Origin: Syntrophaceae bacterium
GTDB lineage: Bacteria; Desulfobacterota; Syntrophia; Syntrophales; Smithellaceae
Length of the DNA stretch: 48,552 nucleotides
Direction of reading: 5' to 3'
Assembly (NCBI GenBank): GCA_009773315.1
Contig: WRPE01000021.1
Location: forward strand, 1-48,552
Under the pieces are notes generated by a model. The model searched no databases. It was not told the origin of the DNA and worked only from the letters and a program-made list of their open reading frames with translations. The position numbers and the translations under genes are program-made. Of this stretch, positions 8,278 through 16,205 are shown piece by piece. Numbering within the stretch: the stretch's first letter is position 1; the number at the start of each line of letters is the position of its first letter.

Positions 8278-9909
8278 TTACCACGGATCAATGAAAGGAT
8301 GCCGGGCATCCTGCGGTTGCCTTGCGGGCGCTGATTTAAGGCCTCGTATGAGCCACTTGCGGGTATCGGCAGGGTCAATGACCGCGTCGATTTCGAGATA
8401 AGCGGCCATGTTGATGGCTTTTCCTCGTTCATACAACTGGGCAACCAAAAAATCGTAGAGTTCTTCGCGCTTCTGGGGATCTTCAATGGCGGCTAACTCT
8501 TTTTTAAAACCGGCCTTCACTGCGCCTTCCAGCCCCATGCCGCCGAATTCTCCGGTGGGCCAGGCCGCTGTAAAGAATGATTCATGGAATCCCCCTTTGG
8601 CCATGGCCATAGCGCCAAGACCGTATCCTCTGCGCAACACAATGGTGAAATAGGGTACGGTGATGTGGGAGCCGATGACAAACATCCGGCAGACATGGCG
8701 CACCTGCGCACGTTTTTCGATTTCCGGCCCGACCATGAAGCCGGGTGTGTCGCAAAGAGACAAAATTGGCAATCCATGCGTATTACAAATTTGCATTAAG
8801 CGAGCCACCTTGTCCGCGCCTTCCGCTTCAATAGCGCCGGCCATGTGCATGCAGTTATTGGCGATAATCCCGAACGGACGGCCTTCGATTCGAAGTAATC
8901 CCGTGACCATGCTGAGGCCGAACTTGGGTTTGAGTTCCAGAAACGAATCCGTATCGGCGATGGCTTTGATGACGTTGCGGACGTTGTAAGTGCGCTTGCG
9001 GCTTTCCGGGATCAGTGTGCGCAATCGGAGAGGGTCGCCGGCTTCCCATGACGATGTTGCGCCTTGGAAATAGGACAGATATTTTTTTGCCGTGGCGACC
9101 GCTTCCACATCGTCTTCCACTTCAATATCAACCACGCCGTTTTGCGTCTGCACGTCCATCGGGCCGACGTCCTCCGGCTTGAAAACACCCAGGCCTCCGC
9201 CTTCAATCATGACCGGGCCGCCCATGCCGATGTTGGAGTTCTTCGTGGCAATGATCACATCACAGCAGCCCAGGAGTGCCGCATTTCCGGCAAAGCAGAG
9301 CCCCGATACAACGCCGACAACCGGTACGCGACCGCTCAGACCAGCGAATCCGCCAAAAGTTGATAGGTCCAGTCCCGCTACCATAACGCCTTCCGCGTCA
9401 ACGTCACCGGGCCTTCCGCCGCCGCCTTCCGCGAAGAAAACCAGCGGCAGATGCTGTTCATGCGCCAGATGCAACATGCGATCCATTTTTTTATGATTGA
9501 AAAACCCCTGAGTGCCGGCTAGCACAGTGTAGTCGTAGGCCATGACCATACAACGCGCCTTGTCTTCGGGGAAAAGCGAGCCGTTGACTGATCCGATACC
9601 GGCGATCAGGCCGTCGGTCGGGGTTTTGCTGATGAGGTCGTCCAGCGACCGGCGTCCGCGTTGCGCCGCAATGGCCAGAGCGCCGTATTCGATAAAACTG
9701 TCTCTATCGTACAGGTCTTCGATGTTGGTTCGGGCCGTGCGTTGATTCTTTTCCTGTCTTTTCGCCACCACAGCGGGGCGATGCTCATCAAGGCCAAAAG
9801 CATGTCGACGGATTACCTCGGCAAGGTCAGGGCGTATGGGATTGTTTTCGTTTTGTTGTGCCTCGGCAGGTTTTGATGCCACCTTGTCTTTTTCCTGATT
9901 TGTTTTCAT
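8278..9909 (-). CDS. Acyl-CoA carboxylase-type carboxyltransferase (beta subunit)
   Basis: 543 residues covering both crotonase-like halves of the biotin-dependent carboxyltransferase family (PccB/MccB/GcdA type). Visible signatures are the N-half GGGGRPGDVDAEG and SGLCFAGNAALLGCCD and the C-half CDTPGFMVGPEIEKR with RRGYGLGAMAM. The enzyme moves CO2 between carboxybiotin and an acyl-CoA. No biotin carboxylase, biotin carrier or Na+-pump subunit is nearby, so direction (carboxylation or decarboxylation) and substrate are open. ATG 9909 has GGGAG upstream; 105 bp separate it from the CoA-transferase before it, where a TATAAT-like element could be an internal promoter. Last gene of the LIV/CoA-transferase operon. 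Confidence 0.85.
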   Translation of the reverse strand: MKTNQEKDKVASKPAEAQQNENNPIRPDLAEVIRRHAFGLDEHRPAVVAKRQEKNQRTARTNIEDLYDRDSFIEYGALAIAAQRGRRSLDDLISKTPTDGLIAGIGSVNGSLFPEDKARCMVMAYDYTVLAGTQGFFNHKKMDRMLHLAHEQHLPLVFFAEGGGGRPGDVDAEGVMVAGLDLSTFGGFAGLSGRVPVVGVVSGLCFAGNAALLGCCDVIIATKNSNIGMGGPVMIEGGGLGVFKPEDVGPMDVQTQNGVVDIEVEDDVEAVATAKKYLSYFQGATSSWEAGDPLRLRTLIPESRKRTYNVRNVIKAIADTDSFLELKPKFGLSMVTGLLRIEGRPFGIIANNCMHMAGAIEAEGADKVARLMQICNTHGLPILSLCDTPGFMVGPEIEKRAQVRHVCRMFVIGSHITVPYFTIVLRRGYGLGAMAMAKGGFHESFFTAAWPTGEFGGMGLEGAVKAGFKKELAAIEDPQKREELYDFLVAQLYERGKAINMAAYLEIDAVIDPADTRKWLIRGLKSAPARQPQDARHPFIDPW

Positions 9910-10014
9910 ATTATGGATGCTCCCGTGTTGGTTGTATACTCATTATAGTATTGGTCCACCCGTCTTCTTGCTTGTCGGGCCGGACGGTTTCGATGTTTCC
10001 GATGTTATAATTAT

Positions 10015-11364
10015 TTATTTTTTGACTAGTCCATATTTTTCAAAAACATAGTCATTATCTTCGCCGATATTCGCAGAAATCCATTTCACCCTGAGGGGCG
10101 TTTTAGTCATCTTCCCGGTTGTAGGCAATGTCACGATCCCATAGGAGGGATGGGCGATTTTCGGAAAAGTCCCGCGTGTTTGCCAGTGTTCTTCCTGAAG
10201 GACTTCATCAGGCGTCATCATTTTCGTCGTGACGGGAAGTCCACCGCCCCGCCATTTGGAGCCGGCTGCTTTGACGCTGTAAGATGCAAATTTTTCGTTA
10301 ATCTGTTTGTAGGTAAATTTACTGACGGCTTTCTCCACCACGCTGTTGAGTTCTTTGACCTTTTCGACATCATCCGTGATCCGGTCGAGGAGCGTTTTCC
10401 ATTCTTCTTCGATTTTCCATTGGCCCAGAAGTTTTAGGGCCGCACGAAAATCCTGATCGCGGAAGCAGGCAATGGCTACATAACCATCCTGGCACTTGAA
10501 GAATCCATATGGGCACAGCCCGTAATCAAGCGTTCCGTAGCGAAGCCTCGGTTTCTTCCACACATAGCCGATCGTTGGGGGAAATCCGACACAGGACGCG
10601 TAGGCGTCGGCCGTAGCGATATCAATCATCTGTCCTTCACCTGTCCGGCGCTTGAAGAAAGAGGCAACCAGCCCGCCGCAGGCCGCTCCAACCGCGGAGG
10701 TGTATCCGGCAGCATAAAACCCGGCGCGGGTCGGCCAATTATAAGGTTCCGGCGCATCCGGAAGGTCGCCGACCAGCGCGGCAAGACCCGACTCCGCCTG
10801 CGAGGTCAGGTCTGTCCAGGGCATCTCGGCCATTTCTCTGCCTTTGGCCGTGTAATGCCCGTAAGGCGAAATGGCGATATAGATGAGACCGGGATTAAGT
10901 TCCCGCAATTGCCGGTAGCCGATTCCCCAGGCATCCATCTGGCCTGGAGCATAGGTTTCAATGAGTATATCAGCCCGTTTGACGAGGCGTTTGAGATTGC
11001 CCTGGTCTTCGGGGCTTTCCAAATCCAGGGTGATCTGGCGTTTGTTACGGCTTTCCATCAGGTAGGGAATGCCGACGCCCTTCACATTGGCCCCGTAAGG
11101 GCTCATGATGCGCGATGGATCTCCTTCCGGAGGCTCAATATTGATAACCTCTGCGCCGGCTTCGGCCAGAAAACTCGCGGTGACGTTTCCGGAAAAATTA
11201 GCGTAACTCAGATCGAGGACCATCATATCATCCAGGGCTTCCGGCTTTCCTTCGGAGGTGGTCAATTGCGTTAGAATATTTTTCCAGTCGGACAGTTTGG
11301 ACGCGCCTTTTTTCTGCAGGTATCTTGAATAAACTCGCTCTTTAATGGTCCTCACCTCCTTCAT
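10015..11364 (-). CDS. CaiB/BaiF family III CoA-transferase, subunit lacking the catalytic Asp
   Basis: About 449 residues with the family III fold: MVLDLSYANFSGNVTASFLAEAGAEVINIEPP near residue 48 and YGHYTAKG near 168. Where active members have a Gly-Asp followed by a small-residue helix, this protein reads PYNWPTRAGFYAAG (Thr/Arg about residues 212-213), so the nucleophilic Asp that carries the acyl-anhydride and glutamyl-type intermediates seems absent. It is coupled to the second CoA-transferase gene just upstream and is probably its non-catalytic partner, as in the two-subunit BbsEF-type enzymes. ATG 11364 has no ribosome site; a perfect AAGGAGGTGA lies inside the frame before an ATT at 11346, which may be the true start. 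Confidence 0.8.
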   Translation of the reverse strand: MKEVRTIKERVYSRYLQKKGASKLSDWKNILTQLTTSEGKPEALDDMMVLDLSYANFSGNVTASFLAEAGAEVINIEPPEGDPSRIMSPYGANVKGVGIPYLMESRNKRQITLDLESPEDQGNLKRLVKRADILIETYAPGQMDAWGIGYRQLRELNPGLIYIAISPYGHYTAKGREMAEMPWTDLTSQAESGLAALVGDLPDAPEPYNWPTRAGFYAAGYTSAVGAACGGLVASFFKRRTGEGQMIDIATADAYASCVGFPPTIGYVWKKPRLRYGTLDYGLCPYGFFKCQDGYVAIACFRDQDFRAALKLLGQWKIEEEWKTLLDRITDDVEKVKELNSVVEKAVSKFTYKQINEKFASYSVKAAGSKWRGGGLPVTTKMMTPDEVLQEEHWQTRGTFPKIAHPSYGIVTLPTTGKMTKTPLRVKWISANIGEDNDYVFEKYGLVKK

Positions 11365-12700
11365 AATTAAACATTCTATCCTTGGACAGGTCGTGGTAGA
11401 TCGGCGGTCTCTGACCGACCCGATAATCCCAGGTGCCCACGACCCGTTCTTTTTCCAGATCCTTAATCTGATCCTCCGTCAATCCCAGAATTTTCTTGAA
11501 GACGTAGCGGTTATGATAGCCGAGCGGACGGGTCAGCCATTTGATTCTGCCCGGTGTCTTGCTGAGCATGGCGATCGGTCCTTCCACGAGCAGCTTTTTA
11601 TACATGTCATCTTCAAACAGAATTGCGCTGCCCCTTTCCTCGCGCCATTTGTCCTGGCTGATCTGCACGTCGTCCATGACTTCTGCTGCGGCAAACCGGT
11701 GCTTCTTGGCCAATCCGGACAATTCCTGCACGTCCTTGGTGATGACCCATTCCTCAAGAACTTTATTCAAGGCCAGCGCATTTTCGCGTTTGAGCCGGCT
11801 TGCGGCTTTTTTATAGGTATCGTTCTCGGCAAGGTCCTCGCGGCTGAGGGCTTTGCAAAACGATTGAAATTGCTTATCCGTGGCAATGGCGACGGCCACA
11901 AATTTTCCGTCACGCGTTTTAAATATCCCCGAGGGAGACATGGTCGGGTCCATGTTGCCGGTGCGCCCCAGGCTTTCACCGGTGGCGTCGTGGTACGTGA
12001 AATGACTGAGTGTCCGCATCAGGATTTCCGCCTGACAGCCGTCGATATACTGTCCCTCTCCGGAGCGTTCCCGGTAGTTGAGGGCAATGAGGATGAGCAT
12101 GGCCGCGTAATAAGCCGGGAAAAAATCACCAAAAAAATCGGGAACCTTAAAATATTTATCGGTGTCCGGATGACCGGTGACCGACAGGACGCCGCTTGCG
12201 CCCTGAGCCAAAAGATCCCATCCCGGAGCGTACCTGCGCGGGCCGAATTGCCCGTAAGTGCTGAGGCTTGCGTAAATGACTTTCGGATTGATTTTGCTCA
12301 CCTGGGAATAACCGATGCCCCAGGCTTCCACCGTTCCGGAGGTGAAATTTTCGATGATGATGTCGGCTTTTGCGGCCAGTTGCAGAATCAGATCCTTGCC
12401 TTTTGGTTTTTTAACATCAATGCCGACGAAATATTTACCGGGATTGATGAAATGCCAGAGAGGGTTGGAATGCTTCCAGTACTTGCCCCAGTAAGTTCCG
12501 CCCCGCCAGTAGTCTCCCTGGTTGGGGACTTCCACCTTAATCACTTCGGCACCATACTGCGCCAGGGTCTTTGCCGCCGTCGGCCCGAAAATCATATGGG
12601 ACAAATCAAGCACTCGAATGCCTTTGAGTGCTTCCGCCTTTTTGTCGATGTCTTCTCGGGCAAAAAGCTTGTCTGTAAAATTAAAATAATCTTTAGTCAT
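11342..12700 (-). CDS. CaiB/BaiF family III CoA-transferase, catalytic subunit
   Basis: 452 residues. It has the typical LKGIRVLDLSHMIFGPTAAK start (about 26-45), VIIxNF-like loop (IIIENFTSGTVEAWG) and YGQFGP motif. The active-site segment FFGDFFPAYYAA keeps the Gly-Asp (D192), so this member should be able to transfer CoA between carboxylic acids. It starts 2 bp after livF and overlaps the next CoA-transferase by 3 to 23 bp depending on that start. Together the pair probably activates the acid imported by the Liv proteins, using succinyl-CoA, acetyl-CoA or a product CoA-thioester as donor; the substrate is unknown. Confidence 0.85.
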   Translation of the reverse strand: MTKDYFNFTDKLFAREDIDKKAEALKGIRVLDLSHMIFGPTAAKTLAQYGAEVIKVEVPNQGDYWRGGTYWGKYWKHSNPLWHFINPGKYFVGIDVKKPKGKDLILQLAAKADIIIENFTSGTVEAWGIGYSQVSKINPKVIYASLSTYGQFGPRRYAPGWDLLAQGASGVLSVTGHPDTDKYFKVPDFFGDFFPAYYAAMLILIALNYRERSGEGQYIDGCQAEILMRTLSHFTYHDATGESLGRTGNMDPTMSPSGIFKTRDGKFVAVAIATDKQFQSFCKALSREDLAENDTYKKAASRLKRENALALNKVLEEWVITKDVQELSGLAKKHRFAAAEVMDDVQISQDKWREERGSAILFEDDMYKKLLVEGPIAMLSKTPGRIKWLTRPLGYHNRYVFKKILGLTEDQIKDLEKERVVGTWDYRVGQRPPIYHDLSKDRMFNYEGGEDH

Positions 12701-12702
12701 TA

Positions 12703-13407
12703 TTACATTCCTATATAGGCTTTCTTGACCAGTTCGCTGTTCAGCAGAAATTGACTTGTTCCTGTGAGAACGATGTGACCGTCCTGCAACACATAGCCTC
12801 GGGTGGCAATTTCCAGGGCATAAAGCGCATTTTGTTCCGACAGGAGCACGGTAATTCCATTAGCGGGGAAGGTTTTGATAACATCGTAAATCTTTGACAT
12901 GATGAGCGGGCTTAGCCCCAAGGAAGGCTCATCGATCATCAGCAGTTTCGGTTGGGACATCAATCCGCGGGCAATAACCAGCATCTGCTGCTCGCCTCCG
13001 CTCATCAGACTGGCCCGTTGGCCGGCGCGCTCTTTCAGGATGGGGAAGAGGTTACAGACCTTCTCCATCATTTCCTTCCTTTTTTTCCAGGCCTTTTTCG
13101 TGCTGGCTCCCATCAGCAAATTTTCCTTCACGGTCAGATAAGGGAAAATTTTCCTTCCTTCGGGAATCTGGGATATGCCTTGTTTGACGATGTTATCGGA
13201 GGACTCCTTTTGGATGTCTTCACCCAAAAACGAGATGGTTCCTGTTTTGGCGGGCAGAACCCCCGATATATTGTTGAGCAATGTTGTTTTCCCCGCGCCG
13301 TTCGCGCCCAGGAGGGCGACAATCTCTCCTTGATTGATCTGTAGATTGACGTCGTGAAGGACAGGAATCACGCCATAGGCGGCGTTCAGGTTGTTAATGC
13401 TGAGCAT
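12703..13407 (-). CDS. livF: Branched-chain-type ABC transporter ATPase LivF
   Basis: About 234 residues, one complete ABC domain: Walker A GANGAGKTT, signature LMSGGEQQM, Walker B LLMIDEPSLGLSP and the LivF-type ending with ATRGYVLQDGHIVLTGT. ATG 13407 was chosen because GGAGG lies 5 nt upstream and the family begins MLxxxxLxAxYG; the longer frame adds eight residues overlapping livG. Its start overlaps the end of livG by 14 bp, indicating coupled translation. With LivG it powers the LivHM permease. 'Branched-chain amino acid' is only the family name; members also import aromatic and short-chain acids, urea and amides. Confidence 0.92.
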   Translation of the reverse strand: MLSINNLNAAYGVIPVLHDVNLQINQGEIVALLGANGAGKTTLLNNISGVLPAKTGTISFLGEDIQKESSDNIVKQGISQIPEGRKIFPYLTVKENLLMGASTKKAWKKRKEMMEKVCNLFPILKERAGQRASLMSGGEQQMLVIARGLMSQPKLLMIDEPSLGLSPLIMSKIYDVIKTFPANGITVLLSEQNALYALEIATRGYVLQDGHIVLTGTSQFLLNSELVKKAYIGM

Positions 13408-14128
13408 GACGGCCTCCCAGATAGGCTTCAATGATTTTGGGGTCCGAGGTCACTTCCCGAGGCGGACCTTCTGCGATCTTTTTGCCGTATTGAAGAACGA
13501 CAACCCGTTGGGTCGCATTCATGATGATTTTCATGACGTGTTCGATCCACAAAATGGTAAAGGCAAACTGTTCCTGAGCACTCCAGATCATATCCAGCGC
13601 CCGCGACGCCTCCGTCGGATTGAGGCCGGCCATGACTTCATCCAGAAGCAGTAGCTTCGGTGTGGTAGCCAGCGCCCGGGCCAGTTCCAACATGCGCAAT
13701 TCATAGAGATTCAAATCACGCGCCAGGGTGTCCCGCTTGGAGAAGAGCCCCACGAATTCCAGATAGTAGGAAGCCTCCAGGGCCGCATCGGGAACGCTCA
13801 TGTTGGGACGATGCTTCCCGTTTAAGACGCCGACCATCACCCCGGCCAGGGCGGTCATGGATTCGAAGGGCTGGGGGATCTGATATGTCCGGGAGATGCC
13901 GAGCCAGCATATTTTATGGCTGGGAAGCCCTGTGATATCCGTTCCGTCAAAGCGGATCGTCCCGTGATCGGGCTTGTAAATGCCGCAGATCAGGTTTAAC
14001 ATCGTGGTTTTTCCGGCGCCGTTAGGCCCGATTAAGCCTACAACTTCACCCTCGGCAACGGAAAAGCTGACGTCGCTCACAGCGGCAAGCCCACCAAAAT
14101 TTTTCGATACAGTCGTTATCTCCAGCAC
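13394..14128 (-). CDS. livG: Branched-chain-type ABC transporter ATPase LivG
   Basis: 244 residues. Walker A GPNGAGKTTMLNLICG, a LivG-specific insertion around ISRTYQIPQPFESMTALAGVMVG, a degenerate signature LYELRMLELARAL in place of LSGGQ, Walker B LLLLDEVMAGLNP with Val instead of Pro after the Glu, and a C-terminal EAYLGG tail. The weakened signature (no SGG) is unusual for this family and may make one composite ATP site less active, but LivF retains a full set. Lies 4 bp after livM and overlaps livF. Confidence 0.9.
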   Translation of the reverse strand: MLEITTVSKNFGGLAAVSDVSFSVAEGEVVGLIGPNGAGKTTMLNLICGIYKPDHGTIRFDGTDITGLPSHKICWLGISRTYQIPQPFESMTALAGVMVGVLNGKHRPNMSVPDAALEASYYLEFVGLFSKRDTLARDLNLYELRMLELARALATTPKLLLLDEVMAGLNPTEASRALDMIWSAQEQFAFTILWIEHVMKIIMNATQRVVVLQYGKKIAEGPPREVTSDPKIIEAYLGGRHAQH

Positions 14129-14132
14129 AGTG

Positions 14133-15176
14133 CTATTCTCTCCTTACATGCAGTTTTGGAAAATAATCCCGGGGACGCTTTTTCTTATAGAGGCCCCACA
14201 GTCCTTCTCCACGGGGAAGAAAAACTATCAGTGCAATCAGAATCAGAGGGAACACGAAGTAGTTCACGGGACCGAGCCCCCTGAGAGAATCTTCGAGAAT
14301 GGAGATCAGATAAGCCCCGGGAATCGCGCCATAGAGAAAAGCTCTTCCCCCGACAATGACGATGATCAGGATCTTCGTCATAAAATCCAGAGGAAGATAG
14401 GTTACGCCGGCGAAAGTGCGGAAGGTGTGGACGATGAACCAGCCGGCGATTCCGGTCAGGATGGACGGCGCTACGTAAAAGAAGATTTTGTAAGCATCCA
14501 CTCTCACGCCCATCATGCGGGCGACGTTTTCATTTTCGTTGACCGCTGCCATACTGATCCCTATCCGCGAGCGTACCGTCCGGTCGCAGAAGAGGAGATA
14601 CGTCAGCATCAGAAACAGGGAAAGATAGTAATAAGCAATGTAATTCCAGGAAACCTTTTCAAATGTCAAAAGCGGACTCATGCCCACGAGACCCACTTCT
14701 CCGCGGAAGAGATCTCCCCAGATGTAGGTGACATCCAGAAAAGTCAGCGGCAGAATCAAGGTAATAAGCGAAAAATAAAGTCCTTTGGCAATCAGGGTGG
14801 TCGGACTCAAAGCGAGCGCGATGACTGCACAGACGGTAATCGTTGCCGCAAGCGTCATGGCGGGACTCCAGCCGAAATGGAGGTTCAGCAGGGCGGCTGT
14901 GTAACCGCCGATTCCCAGGTAGAGCTGCGGACCGAAATTGACCCGACCGGTTCCCAGCATCTGAAGCGCCAGGGGAATAGCAATAGCCGCGTAAAGATTG
15001 GCCGTGGTGAACATGGTCAGGATGTGCGGATAGGAACGGACGAATAGGGGCAGCATCAGCAGAATACTGATGCCGATAATCGGATTTCTCCAGTAACGCG
15101 GTTCAATCACCCATTCCGTTTTCTTGTCCCGCCAGCGGGCGACAATGCGATCGCGGCGTAATTCAAAGTTTACCAT
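14133..15176 (-). CDS. livM: Branched-chain-type ABC permease LivM
   Basis: 347 residues with about ten hydrophobic helices. The N-terminal cytoplasmic part (1-28) is charged. LivM hallmarks are ALQMLGTGRVNFGPQLYLGIGGYTAALL and the coupling segment RSRIGISMAAVNENENVARMMGV, which contacts the ATPases. It overlaps livH by 7 bp. Forms the channel with LivH in the inner membrane. Confidence 0.92.
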   Translation of the reverse strand: MVNFELRRDRIVARWRDKKTEWVIEPRYWRNPIIGISILLMLPLFVRSYPHILTMFTTANLYAAIAIPLALQMLGTGRVNFGPQLYLGIGGYTAALLNLHFGWSPAMTLAATITVCAVIALALSPTTLIAKGLYFSLITLILPLTFLDVTYIWGDLFRGEVGLVGMSPLLTFEKVSWNYIAYYYLSLFLMLTYLLFCDRTVRSRIGISMAAVNENENVARMMGVRVDAYKIFFYVAPSILTGIAGWFIVHTFRTFAGVTYLPLDFMTKILIIVIVGGRAFLYGAIPGAYLISILEDSLRGLGPVNYFVFPLILIALIVFLPRGEGLWGLYKKKRPRDYFPKLHVRRE

Positions 15177-16045
15177 AAGGTCTCTCCTGCAAAAATACCC
15201 CCGCGACGATATATCATCACCACCAGCGTGACGATTAAGGCGGCAAGCCCCATGAAGCGGGACACAAAGATGAAGCTGACCGAGGCATGGATGAATCCGA
15301 TCAGGTAAGAAGCCACAATGCTTCCCTTGAGATTGCCTAGACCCCCGAGAATGGAGATCAGCATTGCGGTCATCAGGAGGGACGCGCCCATGAATGGATC
15401 AACGCCCCAGAAAGGCGCGATCATAATCATACAGATGGTCGGGGGGATCACCGAGAGGATCATGGCCAGATAGTACATCCGGTTGACATTCGCCCCCATG
15501 AGCAGGGCTGCCGGCAGGTTCTGACTGATGGCCCGGATGACCAGGCCGACTCTTGTTTTCATGAACCACAGCACATAGATTGCCGTCACCAGGATTCCCG
15601 CCAGCGCGGCAAGAATCATCTGGTAGGCAATGGTGACACCGCCGATGGAGAGGACGTCGTCAATGATCGTCGAAGGAATGCTGACGCCGGCCGTGACAGG
15701 ATATAAATAGTTGGCCAGATGGGCGACGGCAAGAAAAATGAGAATCGAGACGGTCAGGAGAACTTCCTCCTCTTCCATGTAGCGTTGAAAAACGCCTTTG
15801 TAAAAGATAATAAGAGCGAAAACGCACTGGACCAGAAACATGAGCAGGATGCTGGGCACAAATCCCAAGTGCGCGTCCTCCATAAAGAACCAGGTGACAT
15901 AAGCGGCCAGAATAAATACTACACCGTATCCCAGATGAAAGATACGGAGCACCCCGCAGATGAGCGAGAAGCCAAGGGATATCAGGAGGTAGATGGAACC
16001 CCAAATGACCGTGTAGATAATAATCTGCAGAAGGATATTACTCAT
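15170..16045 (-). CDS. livH: Branched-chain-type ABC permease LivH
   Basis: 291 residues and about eight helices. It has the LivH start YLLISLGFSLICGVLRIFHLGYG and the coupling loop KTRVGLVIRAISQNLPAALLMGANVNRMY followed by the SILGGLGNLKGSIVASYLIG motif. It starts 160 bp after the binding-protein gene; between them lies a hairpin that may set the ratio of binding protein to permease. Confidence 0.92.
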   Translation of the reverse strand: MSNILLQIIIYTVIWGSIYLLISLGFSLICGVLRIFHLGYGVVFILAAYVTWFFMEDAHLGFVPSILLMFLVQCVFALIIFYKGVFQRYMEEEEVLLTVSILIFLAVAHLANYLYPVTAGVSIPSTIIDDVLSIGGVTIAYQMILAALAGILVTAIYVLWFMKTRVGLVIRAISQNLPAALLMGANVNRMYYLAMILSVIPPTICMIMIAPFWGVDPFMGASLLMTAMLISILGGLGNLKGSIVASYLIGFIHASVSFIFVSRFMGLAALIVTLVVMIYRRGGIFAGETLW

Positions 16046-16158
16046 AGGGTCCGCGCCCCCTTTATATTATCTGAAATTGCCGGGTATGAGGCAAATAATG
16101 TTGAAAAAACTGCGACACCGGATCACCCTGACCAAAAACGAATGAAGAGTTTTGATAT

Positions 16159-16199
16159 CGGGGAATCCGCGCGAGCCTTTGCCCGCAGCGGATTCTCCG
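16159..16199 (-). terminator. Stem-loop between binding-protein gene and livH (attenuator or mRNA-stabilising)
   Basis: Arms 16159-16170 (CGGGGAATCCGC) and 16188-16199 (GCGGATTCTCCG) pair over 12 bp with one mismatch around a 17-nt loop. There is no following T-run on the minus strand. It lies 6 bp after the stop of the binding-protein gene. In ABC operons such hairpins commonly protect the upstream mRNA 3' end, giving excess binding protein; that role is inferred here. Confidence 0.55.
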
Positions 16200-16205
16200 T
16201 ACGGG

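Noticed and set aside
11345-12718. A 457-codon open frame on the plus strand opposite the CoA-transferase gene
   Set aside because: It is an antisense shadow: no ribosome site or recognisable domain, while the minus-strand frame is a clear family III CoA-transferase.
13980-15047. A 355-codon plus-strand frame opposite livM and livG
   Set aside because: Highly charged, low-complexity translation with no motif; the minus strand carries intact ABC genes.
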